Assembly: GCA_016282555.1 (NCBI GenBank)
Contig: JAEEKU010000009.1
Location: forward strand, 1 to 18,118
DNA length: 18,118 nt
Reading direction: 5' to 3'
From: Methanomassiliicoccaceae archaeon
Lineage (GTDB): Archaea; Thermoplasmatota; Thermoplasmata; Methanomassiliicoccales; Methanomethylophilaceae
Shown here: one piece after another, positions 6,262 through 15,412 of the stretch
Position numbering within the stretch: position 1 is the stretch's first letter
Layout of the letters: the number at the start of each line of letters is the position of its first letter
Notes under the pieces: generated by a model
Told to the model about the DNA's origin: nothing
Databases searched by the model: none
Seen by the model: the letters and a program-made list of their open reading frames with translations, nothing else
Translations under genes and position numbers: made by a program

Positions 6262-9200
6262 ATGATAGAGAGGGTAGACAAGGCATACACAAAGGACGAG
6301 GTTATGGGTATGATGGAGCCGCTCATCTCGGAGTGGTTCAACGAGAAGTTCACGGATCTCACCATTCCCCAGTCCAAAGCTATTCCGGTCATACATCAGC
6401 GCAGAAACGTTCTGGTATCTTCTCCCACAGGTTCCGGAAAAACCCTCACCGCGTTCACCAGCATCATAAACGAGCTTACCCGCTACGCCCGGGAGGGAAT
6501 TCTCGAGGAGAGGGTATACTGCATCTACATCTCCCCCCTGAAGGCTCTGGCCAACGACGTCAACCGCAACCTCAACACCCCCCTCGAGGAGATGCGCGAA
6601 GTCGCCGCCAGAAAGGGGATGAACATTCCGGGAATCCGCGTCGCGGTGAGATCCGGAGACACTACCCAGAACGACAGGCAGAAGATGGTCCGCCATCCTC
6701 CCCATATTCTCATCACCACCCCGGAGAGCCTCGCCCTGATCCTCGCCGCCCCCAAGTTCAAAGAATCCTTCAAGAAAGTGGAATGGATCATTCTCGACGA
6801 GATCCACGACATATGCGACTCCAAGAGGGGAGCTTTTTTATCTCTTACTCTGGAGCGCCTGAGGAAGCACTGCGAGTCCGATTTCACCCGCATAGGATTG
6901 TCCGCCACGCTGGCCCCCATCGAGGCCATAGCCGGGTATCTAGTCGGCTGCAATCCGGACGGCTCCGTGCGCGACGCGGTTCTCATAGAATCCGGTTCAA
7001 AGAAAGAGCTGGATCTGAAAGTCATCTGTCCCGCGAACGACATGACCGCTCTCTCCTCGGACATCGTCAACTCGATGATGTACGATACTCTGAAAGAGCT
7101 GATAGACGCCCACGATACTACTCTCGTTTTTACCAACACCCGTTCCGGAGCGGAGAGCGTCGTCTACAAGCTGAAGGAGAGGGGCCTGGAGAATATAGAA
7201 GTCCATCACAGCTCCCTCGGCAAGGATATCCGCCTGGACGTGGAGGAGCGCCTCAAGAGGGGCGAGATAAAGTGCGTCGTATCCTCCACGTCTCTCGAGC
7301 TGGGAATAGACATAGGATCGGTGGATCTGGTGTGCCAGATAGGCTCCCCCAAATCCGTCGCCAAGGGCCTCCAGAGGATCGGAAGGAGCGGGCACAGTTT
7401 CGGGAAAGTCGCCAAAGGCCGTCTCCTCGTATTCGATCCCGACGATCTGGTGGAATGCGCAGTCATGTGCCGCGCGGCCCACCGCAGCGATGTTGACAGG
7501 GTCGGGATCCCGGAGAACTGTCTCGACGTTCTCTCCCAGACCGTGGTCGGGATGAGCCTGGACAAGAGATGGGACACCGACGAGGCTTACGATCTCGTCC
7601 GCGGAGCCTACTGCTACAGATCTCTTCCCAGAGAAGATTTCGACAGCGTCCTCAGGTATCTGGGGAGCAAGGACAGCTTCGAGGGCGTCTATTCCAAGAT
7701 ATGGTACGACGAGGTGGAGAAGCAGTTCGGGAAGAAGAAAGGCTCCCGCATGATCTATTTCATGAATCTCGGAACCATCCCGGAGGAGGCCAACTACAGA
7801 GTCATCACCAACCACGGCTCCGTGGCGGGAGAACTCTCCGAGAAGTTCGTTGAAAGACTTTCGCCCAGGGACGTTTTTGTACTGGGAGGACGCTCCTTCG
7901 AGTTCGTCCGCTCCAAGGGGATGACCGCCTACGTCAAGGAGGCCAACGGAAGGAAGCCCACCGTCCCTTCCTGGGCGGGGGAGATGCTTCCCAGAAGCTT
8001 CGATTTGTCTATGGATATCGCCCGCTTCAGGAAGGAGATGTCTTCTATTATCAGGCTGGAAGACGGCGAGGCCGTCCGCAGGCTCTCGGAGGATTTCGAC
8101 GTCAACACCGGATCGGCGCGTTCTATTCTTTCCTATTTCAGGGAGCAGGAGGCCGTCGCGGGATTCATTCCGGACAGCGACTGCCTAGCCGTAGAGGAAT
8201 ATATAGATCCTTCGGGAAACCAGAAGCTGGTGTTCCATTTCCCCTTCGGGCGCAGGGTGAACGACGCCCTGTCGAGGGCTTACGCCTACAGGATGACCGC
8301 CATGGTCGGTGCCAACGTTTCCGTCACGATCTCCGACGACAGCTTCATGATCGGCTGTCCCAGAAGGTTCGATCTGAGCCGCATTCCCGGCATGATTTCA
8401 TCATCCGAACTCCGCCAGATTCTAAGAAAATCGCTGAAGGATTCGGAGATCTTCAAGCTGAGGTTCAGGCACACCGCCGCCCGCAGCTTCATGATTTTAA
8501 GAAACTACATGGGAAGGCCGATATCGGTCAACAGGCAGCAGATAAGATCCGCCTACCTGCTGGATATGCTCGGGAACATGGAGGACGTCCCGGTTATAGA
8601 GGAGACTTACAGGGAGGTTATGGAGGACGACATGGACATAAAGAACGCGGAGCACGTCCTGAATCTTCTGGACTCCGGGGAGACCGGCCTCAGGCTGATA
8701 AGCTACAGCGGAACCCCCTCCCCGTTCGCCCATTCCGCCATCCTCTCCGGATTCTCCGACATAGTTCTGATGGAGGACCGCTCCGCCCTGCTCAGAGAAC
8801 TGCACAGAAAAGTCCTGTACAGGGCGTTAGGGGATTCTGTGAGCGAGTTCGAGTTCACCGAGGATCAGATAATCCCGTACTATGCGCAGAAGGCTGTACG
8901 CATTTCCTCGAAGCAGGATATTCCGAAGCTTCTGATGCAGACCGGTCCCCTTCAGGCAATCCGCGAGAGGGGAAGGAACATTTATTCCTATACGGACGAG
9001 GACAAGAAAACCGTAGACGGATGGGTGAGGGAGCTGCTGGATGACGGCGAGATTACCACGGTCTACATGGACGACGTTCATATCATGGTATCATCCGAGG
9101 CACCGTACTACGCCGCCGCCACCAGGAAGGATCGCAAATTCACCGGAATCGACGAGGATGTTCTGGATCTTTGCGGAAATGGCGCATCTCTGCAGGAGAT

Positions 9201-11625
9201 AGCGGAGAAGCTGGAGGCCAGCGAGGACGCCGTTCTCAGATCTTTGAGAAAGCTGGAGTCCATGTATCTGGTCAGGCGCTCCTACGTGGACGGGCGCGGA
9301 AAATGGACTTTCGAATCCGTGAATTATCCGGAGATAGATCGCAGGGACGCCGCGGACCGCATCATCCTCAGGTATCTGGAATGCTTCGCGCCGGCGACCG
9401 TCCAGGAGACGGCTTTCGCCCTGTCCATGACGGAGGAGGACGTCCAGACTTCTCTTGATTCTCTCGAAGCCAACGAGGAAGTCTCCAGAGGGCGCTTCCT
9501 CATCTCGGAGAGCGACCAGTACATGCTCCGGCTCGACCATATGAGGCTGCGCTCCGGCAAGAGCAACGTCTACGATTACGAGACTGCGGAGAGGTACAGG
9601 TTATCCAAGGGAAGGGAGTTCGGCAGCATCCGCGGGTATTTCGATTTCTACGGGTCCGCGGGGAACGAGCTGGACGTTTACAACAGAGTGCCGTCTTTCA
9701 CCCTCTCCGAATGGTACGCTCTCCGGGAGAGCGGGGAGCTTCTGCTGGGGAGATTCGTCAGGGGTAAGGTGAGATACGTTCTCAGGGAGGAGGGAGACAA
9801 GTACGCCGCCCTCAGGCGCGTGGACATCCAGCCCGGGGACCGGAAGGTCCTGAGCACCATCGAGGGTCTGGGATCCGCGACGATGAGGCAGCTGGTCTCC
9901 GAAACCGGCATGGATAAAGATCTTCTGAAAGACGCGATCTCCCGTTTGGACCGGTCGCTGCTGGTGATCCGCAGCTTCGACGAGAAGGAGGACTGGGGGA
10001 CTGAAAACACATATTCCGTGTACGAGCCCTCGGATCCCGGGGAGAATGCGGTGACGGAGCTGCTGGAGAGGGCTCTGAGAGCCTACGGCCCCCTGCCTGC
10101 GTCCGCGCTCAGGTTCCTTGTGGATCTCCCTATTGATGAAATCGAGGCTCTCGCCAGAGGAATAGGAGCGGAGACGATCTCGGTCGGGGAAGGACAGACC
10201 CAGATGCTGATCATGAGCGATGAAATTCCTTTACTGGAGAGCGCTCCCCCCGCGGATCAGACCATCCGGGTTGTAACCCTCTACGATCCTGATATAGCTT
10301 CCAAGTGGGCGGAGATAGCCTCCCGCTACGGCGACAGGTGGATTTACCCTCTGGTGAGAGGAAACGAGATCTGCGGCGCGCTGGAGCTGTGGGAGATGTC
10401 CGGGTGCGCAGAGATACGCGCCATGGATCTGAACTCCCCGGAGCTTCTGCCGGAGGCTCTGGCCGCCATAGACAGGATGATGGGATTCTTCAGGATGAAA
10501 GGAATAGAAGTCGTCCGCATCAGGGAGGTCCTGGGAACCGACGCCGCGTCTCTGGACGATGAAATCGCCGGAGTTATGGAGAGCTGCGGATACAAGGCCG
10601 TCAACGGATTCTACGCCAAGGGGGATTTCCTCCCGTGGACGATGACCCTCCAGGACATGCTCGGGTACATTTTCAAAAAGCAGAGGATATCCAGAAGCAG
10701 CCGGTTCATGACCGTCTCCGAAGCTCTGAAAGAGAGAGGATACATCCGCGGGGATCAGGAGCTGTGCCTCAGAGTGAGCGACGTCACGTCCATGAAGAGG
10801 CAGATGGAACGGGGATACGCGGTGAAGATGATTCTTTCCCCTCCGTACCAGGGGTACACCACCCTGAGGAATTCCAGCCTTTACCGCGCGGAGAAGAATT
10901 ATGTTCCGGAGGGAACCGTTCTGGAGATTCTGAAGCTGATAGAGTCGAGGCAGCCGGTCTCCAAAAAAGAGCTGGTTGATCACTCTCCCTATTCCCAAGC
11001 GGCCACTGCCGAGGCTCTGTCGGTCCTGTCCAAAGCTTCCGTCCTCTATCAGGACGACAAGTCCATGTACAGCGTGGTGAAGCCGGCGGGCGTTTCGTTC
11101 ATAGAAGCGGCGAAGCAGATCGCAAAAATGCATTTCTCCTCCTTCGGGGTGTTCTCCGCTGAGGAATTGTCTTCATTCCTGTGCGTCAGGATGGCGTCCG
11201 TGAGGAGAGTGCTGAAGGAGCTGGAGGAGGAAGGATTCCTCAAAAAAGGGTTCTTCCTGAGGGACGATCCGGTCCTCAGGTGGATGGTCGCGGAGGACGC
11301 CGGGAAGCGCCCCGAGCTGTTCACGGACAAATTCGTTCTGAACACCCAGGATAATTTGCACATCTATCTTCGCAGCCTCCTGAAGAACGAGGTCGTCACA
11401 TCCAGGGCGGCGGTGTTCAGCGGAACCAGGGTTATAGGATCTTTCAAGGGGAAGATCTGCAGCACCGGCGCCAAGGTGGAGGAGTTCGAGGGATCGGAAG
11501 CGGCCATGCGCGTGATGCGGGAGACCGCCCAGGCGCTCGGGGTGAGCCTGGAGACCGAGAGGCAGAGGGAGGACGACGACTGGGACGTCTCCGAGTTCTA
11601 CATCAAAGTGAATCCCGGCGCGTGA
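6262..11625 (+). CDS. lhr: Lhr-family superfamily 2 ATP-dependent helicase, extended form
   Basis: A 1787-residue helicase. Visible motifs: Q motif near Gln37, Walker A SSPTGSGKT (53-61), Walker B DEIH (179-182), motif III SAT (214-216), TLVFTNTRSGAE, SSTSLELGIDIG, and motif VI QRIGRSGH (371-378). A DEAD_assoc-type region follows, centred on VFHFPFGRRVND (657 onwards). The last 950 residues carry several winged-helix-like units: about 974-1020, 1044-1085, 1204-1240, 1564-1605 and 1628-1675. Lhr proteins translocate on single-stranded DNA and unwind RNA-DNA hybrids in repair. Archaeal Lhr proteins usually have about 850-950 residues; the long bacterial type (E. coli, 1538) also has a winged-helix-rich C-terminus, so this is the long form. 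It appears to be monocistronic, with TATA and inverted repeat just upstream and no overlap with neighbours. The start is set by the TATA distance; the Shine-Dalgarno match is poor. Confidence 0.93.
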   Translation: MIERVDKAYTKDEVMGMMEPLISEWFNEKFTDLTIPQSKAIPVIHQRRNVLVSSPTGSGKTLTAFTSIINELTRYAREGILEERVYCIYISPLKALANDVNRNLNTPLEEMREVAARKGMNIPGIRVAVRSGDTTQNDRQKMVRHPPHILITTPESLALILAAPKFKESFKKVEWIILDEIHDICDSKRGAFLSLTLERLRKHCESDFTRIGLSATLAPIEAIAGYLVGCNPDGSVRDAVLIESGSKKELDLKVICPANDMTALSSDIVNSMMYDTLKELIDAHDTTLVFTNTRSGAESVVYKLKERGLENIEVHHSSLGKDIRLDVEERLKRGEIKCVVSSTSLELGIDIGSVDLVCQIGSPKSVAKGLQRIGRSGHSFGKVAKGRLLVFDPDDLVECAVMCRAAHRSDVDRVGIPENCLDVLSQTVVGMSLDKRWDTDEAYDLVRGAYCYRSLPREDFDSVLRYLGSKDSFEGVYSKIWYDEVEKQFGKKKGSRMIYFMNLGTIPEEANYRVITNHGSVAGELSEKFVERLSPRDVFVLGGRSFEFVRSKGMTAYVKEANGRKPTVPSWAGEMLPRSFDLSMDIARFRKEMSSIIRLEDGEAVRRLSEDFDVNTGSARSILSYFREQEAVAGFIPDSDCLAVEEYIDPSGNQKLVFHFPFGRRVNDALSRAYAYRMTAMVGANVSVTISDDSFMIGCPRRFDLSRIPGMISSSELRQILRKSLKDSEIFKLRFRHTAARSFMILRNYMGRPISVNRQQIRSAYLLDMLGNMEDVPVIEETYREVMEDDMDIKNAEHVLNLLDSGETGLRLISYSGTPSPFAHSAILSGFSDIVLMEDRSALLRELHRKVLYRALGDSVSEFEFTEDQIIPYYAQKAVRISSKQDIPKLLMQTGPLQAIRERGRNIYSYTDEDKKTVDGWVRELLDDGEITTVYMDDVHIMVSSEAPYYAAATRKDRKFTGIDEDVLDLCGNGASLQEIAEKLEASEDAVLRSLRKLESMYLVRRSYVDGRGKWTFESVNYPEIDRRDAADRIILRYLECFAPATVQETAFALSMTEEDVQTSLDSLEANEEVSRGRFLISESDQYMLRLDHMRLRSGKSNVYDYETAERYRLSKGREFGSIRGYFDFYGSAGNELDVYNRVPSFTLSEWYALRESGELLLGRFVRGKVRYVLREEGDKYAALRRVDIQPGDRKVLSTIEGLGSATMRQLVSETGMDKDLLKDAISRLDRSLLVIRSFDEKEDWGTENTYSVYEPSDPGENAVTELLERALRAYGPLPASALRFLVDLPIDEIEALARGIGAETISVGEGQTQMLIMSDEIPLLESAPPADQTIRVVTLYDPDIASKWAEIASRYGDRWIYPLVRGNEICGALELWEMSGCAEIRAMDLNSPELLPEALAAIDRMMGFFRMKGIEVVRIREVLGTDAASLDDEIAGVMESCGYKAVNGFYAKGDFLPWTMTLQDMLGYIFKKQRISRSSRFMTVSEALKERGYIRGDQELCLRVSDVTSMKRQMERGYAVKMILSPPYQGYTTLRNSSLYRAEKNYVPEGTVLEILKLIESRQPVSKKELVDHSPYSQAATAEALSVLSKASVLYQDDKSMYSVVKPAGVSFIEAAKQIAKMHFSSFGVFSAEELSSFLCVRMASVRRVLKELEEEGFLKKGFFLRDDPVLRWMVAEDAGKRPELFTDKFVLNTQDNLHIYLRSLLKNEVVTSRAAVFSGTRVIGSFKGKICSTGAKVEEFEGSEAAMRVMRETAQALGVSLETERQREDDDWDVSEFYIKVNPGA

Positions 11626-11682
11626 TATGTCTTGGATCGGGGAAGCTCCGGGCTATGCGGATTTATCAGTAATAAAATCAAT

Positions 11683-11751
11683 ACTTGCTGAAATTTATAG
11701 CAAGTGTAAACATTTGCAGAATTTTTTAGCAAGTATCATTCACCATATATA
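11683..11751 (+). promoter_or_regulatory. Promoter with two tandem 23-base inverted repeats and TATA-like box
   Basis: Unit 1 (11683-11705) has perfect arms ACTTGCT and AGCAAGT around nine AT-rich bases. Unit 2 (11712-11734) has ATTTGCA and AGCAAGT with the same spacer length. Their period is 29 bases. A TATA-like atatata (11745-11751) follows, 25 bases before the ATG at 11773, so the transcript should be almost leaderless. Two equal sites just upstream of TATA suggest binding of a dimeric regulator. Confidence 0.6.
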
Positions 11752-11772
11752 GACGCAATTCCTCATCATCTC

Positions 11773-13193
11773 ATGGAGAATTTCATCGGAAGGGCCGGGG
11801 AACTATCGACGCTGGAAGAATTTTTTGACATCCTCTTCTCAAATCTTATGCGATCATAGGCCGCAGACAAATAGGCAAATCGACTCTGATCGATAAATTT
11901 ATAGAGAACAAAGAGAACCTGAAGATAGAATTCATAGATTCCACTCTGCAGAAAAATCTCCAATTGATGAGCCTCGCGATGAGTTATGTTACCAAGGCTC
12001 CCAAAGCGTACGAATCCGCGATGGATTTCATGTGGGACCTGGCAGAATACATCAAAGGAAGAAAGGTCGTCGTGGTCTTCGACGAGTTCCCTTATATGGC
12101 GAAGTGCGATGAATCGTTCGCAGCTCTCACCCAGTACTTCGTTGATATGCAGCTTGGCGATTCCAAACTGATAATCTCGGGGTCGTCGATAAAAACGATG
12201 GTGTATGAGACGACGGATTATTCCCGCCCGCTGTACGGACGCACCAGATCCCTGTGGCTGCGTGCGATGCCGATACAGGAATGCACGGGATTCCATCCGG
12301 AGCTGCCGGATCTGGATCAGCTCAAGTTATACATGGCAATAGGCGGAACGCCGCTTTATTACGCTGTGCCGGACTTTGATGATTTTCAAGACTATGTCGA
12401 GAAGATGATACTGGGTCCCCGCTCTCCTTTCAGGAACGAGGGCGAGGATATGATCAAAAGAGAATTAGACAACGCCGAAGAGATCATAGCCATATTGGAT
12501 TCTATGACGGGAAGGAGCGCGACGATCAAAACTATATCAAGCCGGACGGGGATCGATCGCAACATCTGTTCGCAATATATGGAAAGGCTCAAGGTGCTGG
12601 ATATGGTCCGTGAGAACAATCCGATGTGGGGCGCGCCGAAGATTCCTGTGCAATACAGCATATCCGACAATATGCTTTCTTTCAGTTTCCTGGTCAAAAG
12701 GAATGATGTGATCTACAATGCGAATGTCACAGAGAAGTACAAAGCGCTCAGCGCGCTGATATCCGCATCGCGCGGATTCATGTTCGAGTTCTACTGCATG
12801 GATCTGTTATGCAAATCGTATCCCGTGAGAGCGATCGGCAAATGGTGGGGTTCAAGGACAGAGACGGATGAATTCGGAAATGCTGTGTTCAATGACAGCG
12901 GAAAACCGTGTACGATCAGCTGCGACATCGATATCGCGGCGGAGATTATGGTCGGCAGCAACCTCGTCAATCTGGCTGCCGAGTGCAGATTCAGGAACAA
13001 TCCCGTCGGATTCGAAGCGCTGAACGAGCTGGATTCCTCCATCGGCTGTCTCAAAACAAAGCGCTATACGAGACGGATGATCATATCTCCTTCCGGCTTC
13101 ACCCAGGACCTGATCGATTATTCCGAAGAGAACGGTATCCTTCTGGTAGGATTGGACATGCTGCTGGGAAAGGAACCTTTGCCGGATCTGTGA
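11773..13193 (+). pseudogene. Frameshifted archaeal AAA ATPase with DUF234-type C-terminus
   Basis: From ATG 11773, MENFIGRAGELSTLEEFFD is the normal N-terminus of the archaeal ATPase_2 family, but this frame stops at TAG 11857. The Walker A (AIIGRRQIGKSTLI) begins at 11850 in the frame one base earlier, which then runs to 13193. That frame has no ATG before 11964, which lies past Walker A. Rejoining them gives about 473 residues, normal for the family. Other motifs: Walker B VVVVFDEFPYM, strand LIISGSS, a winged helix (TISSRTGIDRNICSQYMERL), and a DUF234 nuclease-like core (DIDIAAEI then AECRFRNNPV). The shift must lie between 11829 and 11856. The body is otherwise intact, so the break is recent, a sequencing error, or recoding. 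Such ATPases are common, often mobile and of uncertain role. Confidence 0.75.
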
Positions 13194-13218
13194 ATACCGC
13201 CGATAGACGTAAAGAGAA

Positions 13219-13237
13219 CCGGCGGACAATTCGCCGG
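13219..13237. terminator. Possible hairpin after the DUF234 ATPase
   Basis: CCGGCG and CGCCGG enclose seven bases (gacaatt), 25 bases past the stop. No T run follows, so termination is uncertain. Confidence 0.3.
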
Positions 13238-13266
13238 AGGGCGGCCGTTAAGGCTTGCGGAGCCTG

Positions 13267-13314
13267 AATTATAAATGTAATAACAGAATACTTTAAATAT
13301 AGTAATTTATAATT
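13267..13314. promoter_or_regulatory. AT-rich promoter region with 10-base inverted repeat
   Basis: AATTATAAAT (13267-13276) and ATTTATAATT (13305-13314) are exact inverted copies 28 bases apart. They enclose ctttaaatata (13291-13301), a TATA candidate for the ATG at 13355. A second AT-rich box, tatatttatt (13341-13350), would place the transcription start inside the first codons and so favour the ATG at 13415. Confidence 0.4.
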
Positions 13315-13354
13315 GAAAAAAACTTTCAAATAAAAAAACATATATTTATTAATC

Positions 13355-14560
13355 ATGCTCGTAGACCTGTCTGTATAGAACTACGGGCCGTTCCGCGACA
13401 GGAAAACATTCAGCATGGTCGCATCGCCGCTCAAGGACGACGAGTCGGGGGTTCTGAGAATCGAGGGAGCAGGCTCCGGGCTGCTGAAGGCATCCGCCGT
13501 GTTCGGCCCCAACTCTTCCGGAAAGTCGTACATCGTCAAAGCGATCCGGAGTCTCAAGATCATAGTAGGATCCGCCCGTCCGGAGGGACCAATGCCGGAG
13601 TACATCCCTTTCAGGCTGTCGAAGGATTGTCTGGATGCTCCGGTGGAACTCTCGATAAGGATACTGAAGGACGGTATTGTCTATGCTTACAGCATATCGT
13701 ACCGCTCCGGCGGGATAGTGTCCGAGTCGCTTTACAAGAAGACTGGAAGGAAGTACGAGCCGGTGTTCGTAAGGGGGGCCGGGAAGGAGATGATGGATCC
13801 CGTAGTCAGAGGGAGACTGACAGGGGCCACCGCCTATCTCAATATAGCCCCGGGGTTCAACTATCCCGTCTGCAACGCGGTGCTTCAGGAGATCATGGGC
13901 ATCATGATCGTGTACCAGTCAGCCGACCTGTTCGTGCAGGAGTCGTACAGGTACGCCATGCGCGATCCGGAGGTGAAGGAGATGATGAGGTCGGGGCTGG
14001 ACGCGGCCGATCTGGTCACAGGGTTCACAGGCGAGGAGCGCGTCATTCCCGGACGCAATGCCGAAGACATCGGGACCGGGATCAGGCCGGGCACATACGC
14101 CGAGATTCAGCTCATCCACAGCTTCAAGGGCGCCGATGTGGATCAGAGGATGCTTTCGTTTCCGCTGGATATCGAGTCGGCGGGTACTGTCGAGATGTTC
14201 TCGCTCATGGGTCCTGTCGCCAAGGCCCTGAAGGAGGGGCGCACGCTGATCATCGACGAGTTCGGGGTTAACCTGCATCCGCTCCTGAACAGATGGATAG
14301 TGGGGCTGTTCAACTACTCCTCCAACGACAACGGGGCGCAGCTCATAGTGAACACCCACGACCTGTGCCTAATGGACATCGAGGAAGTATTCAGGAGGGA
14401 CCAGATCTGGCTTACCAGCAAGTGCCGCGACACCGGTGCCTGCGACATCTATTCCTTATCTGATATCAAAGGGGTCCGGAAAAGCACCGACGTCAGGAAG
14501 GAGTATCTTATGGGAAGGTATGATGCCCTGCCCAGAATCTCATGGATCCGCATGCTGTGA
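13355..14560 (+). pseudogene. AAA15/COG1106-type ATPase with in-frame amber codon at codon 8
   Basis: From ATG 13355 the frame reads MLVDLSV, TAG (13376-13378), then NYGPFRDRKTFSMVASP and on to TGA 14560. The first 20 codons are the usual beta strand of this SMC/OLD-like ATPase family (typically FSVENF or similar), so translation from the next ATG (13415, 381 residues) would remove a structural strand. Motifs numbered from 13415: Walker A FGPNSSGKS (30-38), a signature-like ESAGTVEMFSL, Walker B TLIIDEFG with Asp281 and Glu282, and the H-switch NTHDL. Relatives are often paired with an RloB-like protein in phage defence; none follows here. TAG is one change from GAG (Glu), the commonest residue there. 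Either a nonsense mutation, a decoded UAG (pyrrolysine), or a start at 13415 explains it. I list it as a pseudogene, but it may be functional. Confidence 0.6.
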
Positions 14561-14885
14561 GCCGGAGGCACATCCCAGGGACAAGAGGGGACGCCATCGC
14601 GGACCTCTTGACGTGTTTTCCCTTACGTTTCACCGCGGGATCGAAGCCGTTGACGCGGAGTATCTTGTTGGCTGCGGGCCCGGAAACTTCCGAGCCGGAC
14701 ATAAGGACTATCTTCCGCCGCCTTATAACGCTTGCTCTGCCTCTCTTCTTCAATGTTTATGGGGCGTTCTGCTCTCTTTTTCCGGATTCCTTTTGGTCAC
14801 GGCAATCACCGTAAGGAATCCGCTTCTTATCTGCTCATCTTCTTCGACGACCTCGCCTTGTAAAGTTAATTACTTATCAAGACAG
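14561..14885. other. Gene-poor gap, possible minus-strand small gene or remnant
   Basis: No convincing plus-strand gene is present. On the minus strand, a frame from ATG 14702 to 14508 (64 residues, Lys/Arg-rich, KRKGKHVKRS in the middle) has a TATA-like TTATAA (14723-14728) 24 bases before its ATG, the spacing seen for real genes here, but its end overlaps the ATPase gene and I recognise no family. The rest is T/C-rich and empty. Confidence 0.3.
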
Positions 14886-14893
14886 TATTTAAA
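14886..14893 (+). promoter_or_regulatory. TATA-like box of the DUF6978-like/DUF1828 pair
   Basis: tatttaaa is centred 35 bases before the ATG at 14924, predicting a leader of fewer than 10 bases. Confidence 0.5.
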
Positions 14894-14923
14894 CATGCAT
14901 GTATTCGTGCCAGTCGACGGGAA

Positions 14924-15412
14924 ATGGACTCAGTAACGGTGATTTCGGACTCGGAAGTGGAAAGGATGATTTCCGCGCCGAAGTTTATCGAGAGGGCAAT
15001 CGATCTGTCCCAGCTGCAGTTGTCGGAAGACGGCAGATTCAGACTGAAGAGGTACAAACTCGAGTGCGGGGAGTACGGGTTCTTCGTGATGATAAGGCAG
15101 AACACGGATCGTCCGGATAATTTCTCCATTATACTGGTGTATGAAGGCCGGGGGAGACGGGAGGTGCCCGTCCTGAGATTTAACGGCAACCACGGCCGCC
15201 ACAAGAACAGGATTGAGGGGGAAACCATTGACGGCCCTCATATTCATAAACTCACGGAAAGATACCAGATGGAAACGACGCATCCCGACGGATACGCTGT
15301 CGCCACGAGTGGCTACGCCGACCTGAAAGGCGCGTTGGATGCTTTCATGAAGGCAGCCCACATCAGGGTTAAAAGCAACAAACACAACCGTACATTGGAG
15401 GAGTTTGAATGA
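14924..15412 (+). CDS. DUF6978-like protein, first gene of a two-gene unit
   Basis: A 162-residue soluble protein. The pattern of a beta-rich centre (FFVMIRQN, FSIILVYEGRG, VPVLRFNGNHGRH), then GPHIHKLTERYQME and a C-terminal helix (LKGALDAFMKAAHI) resembles proteins annotated as DUF6978, which I recall near DUF1828 proteins; the family number should be checked. The His-rich NGNHGRHKN and GPHIH could form a metal or nucleic-acid site. No membrane segment or signal peptide. Its stop overlaps the next start (ATGA at 15409-15412), implying translational coupling and probably interacting products. The start at 14924 fits the TATA distance. Role unknown; the context of damaged defence-type ATPases suggests defence or toxin-antitoxin. 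Confidence 0.7.
   Translation: MDSVTVISDSEVERMISAPKFIERAIDLSQLQLSEDGRFRLKRYKLECGEYGFFVMIRQNTDRPDNFSIILVYEGRGRREVPVLRFNGNHGRHKNRIEGETIDGPHIHKLTERYQMETTHPDGYAVATSGYADLKGALDAFMKAAHIRVKSNKHNRTLEEFE

Noticed and set aside
6252..7496. 414-codon plus-strand frame inside the helicase gene
   Set aside because: Shifted frame of the helicase, extremely rich in Arg, Gly and His as expected for out-of-frame reading of GC-rich DNA.
10231..11133. 300-codon minus-strand frame
   Set aside because: Antisense of the helicase C-terminal part; no ribosome site or recognisable motif.
11821..11828. T run as a programmed frameshift site for the ATPase
   Set aside because: A one-base backward slip there meets TGA at 11826-11828 immediately.
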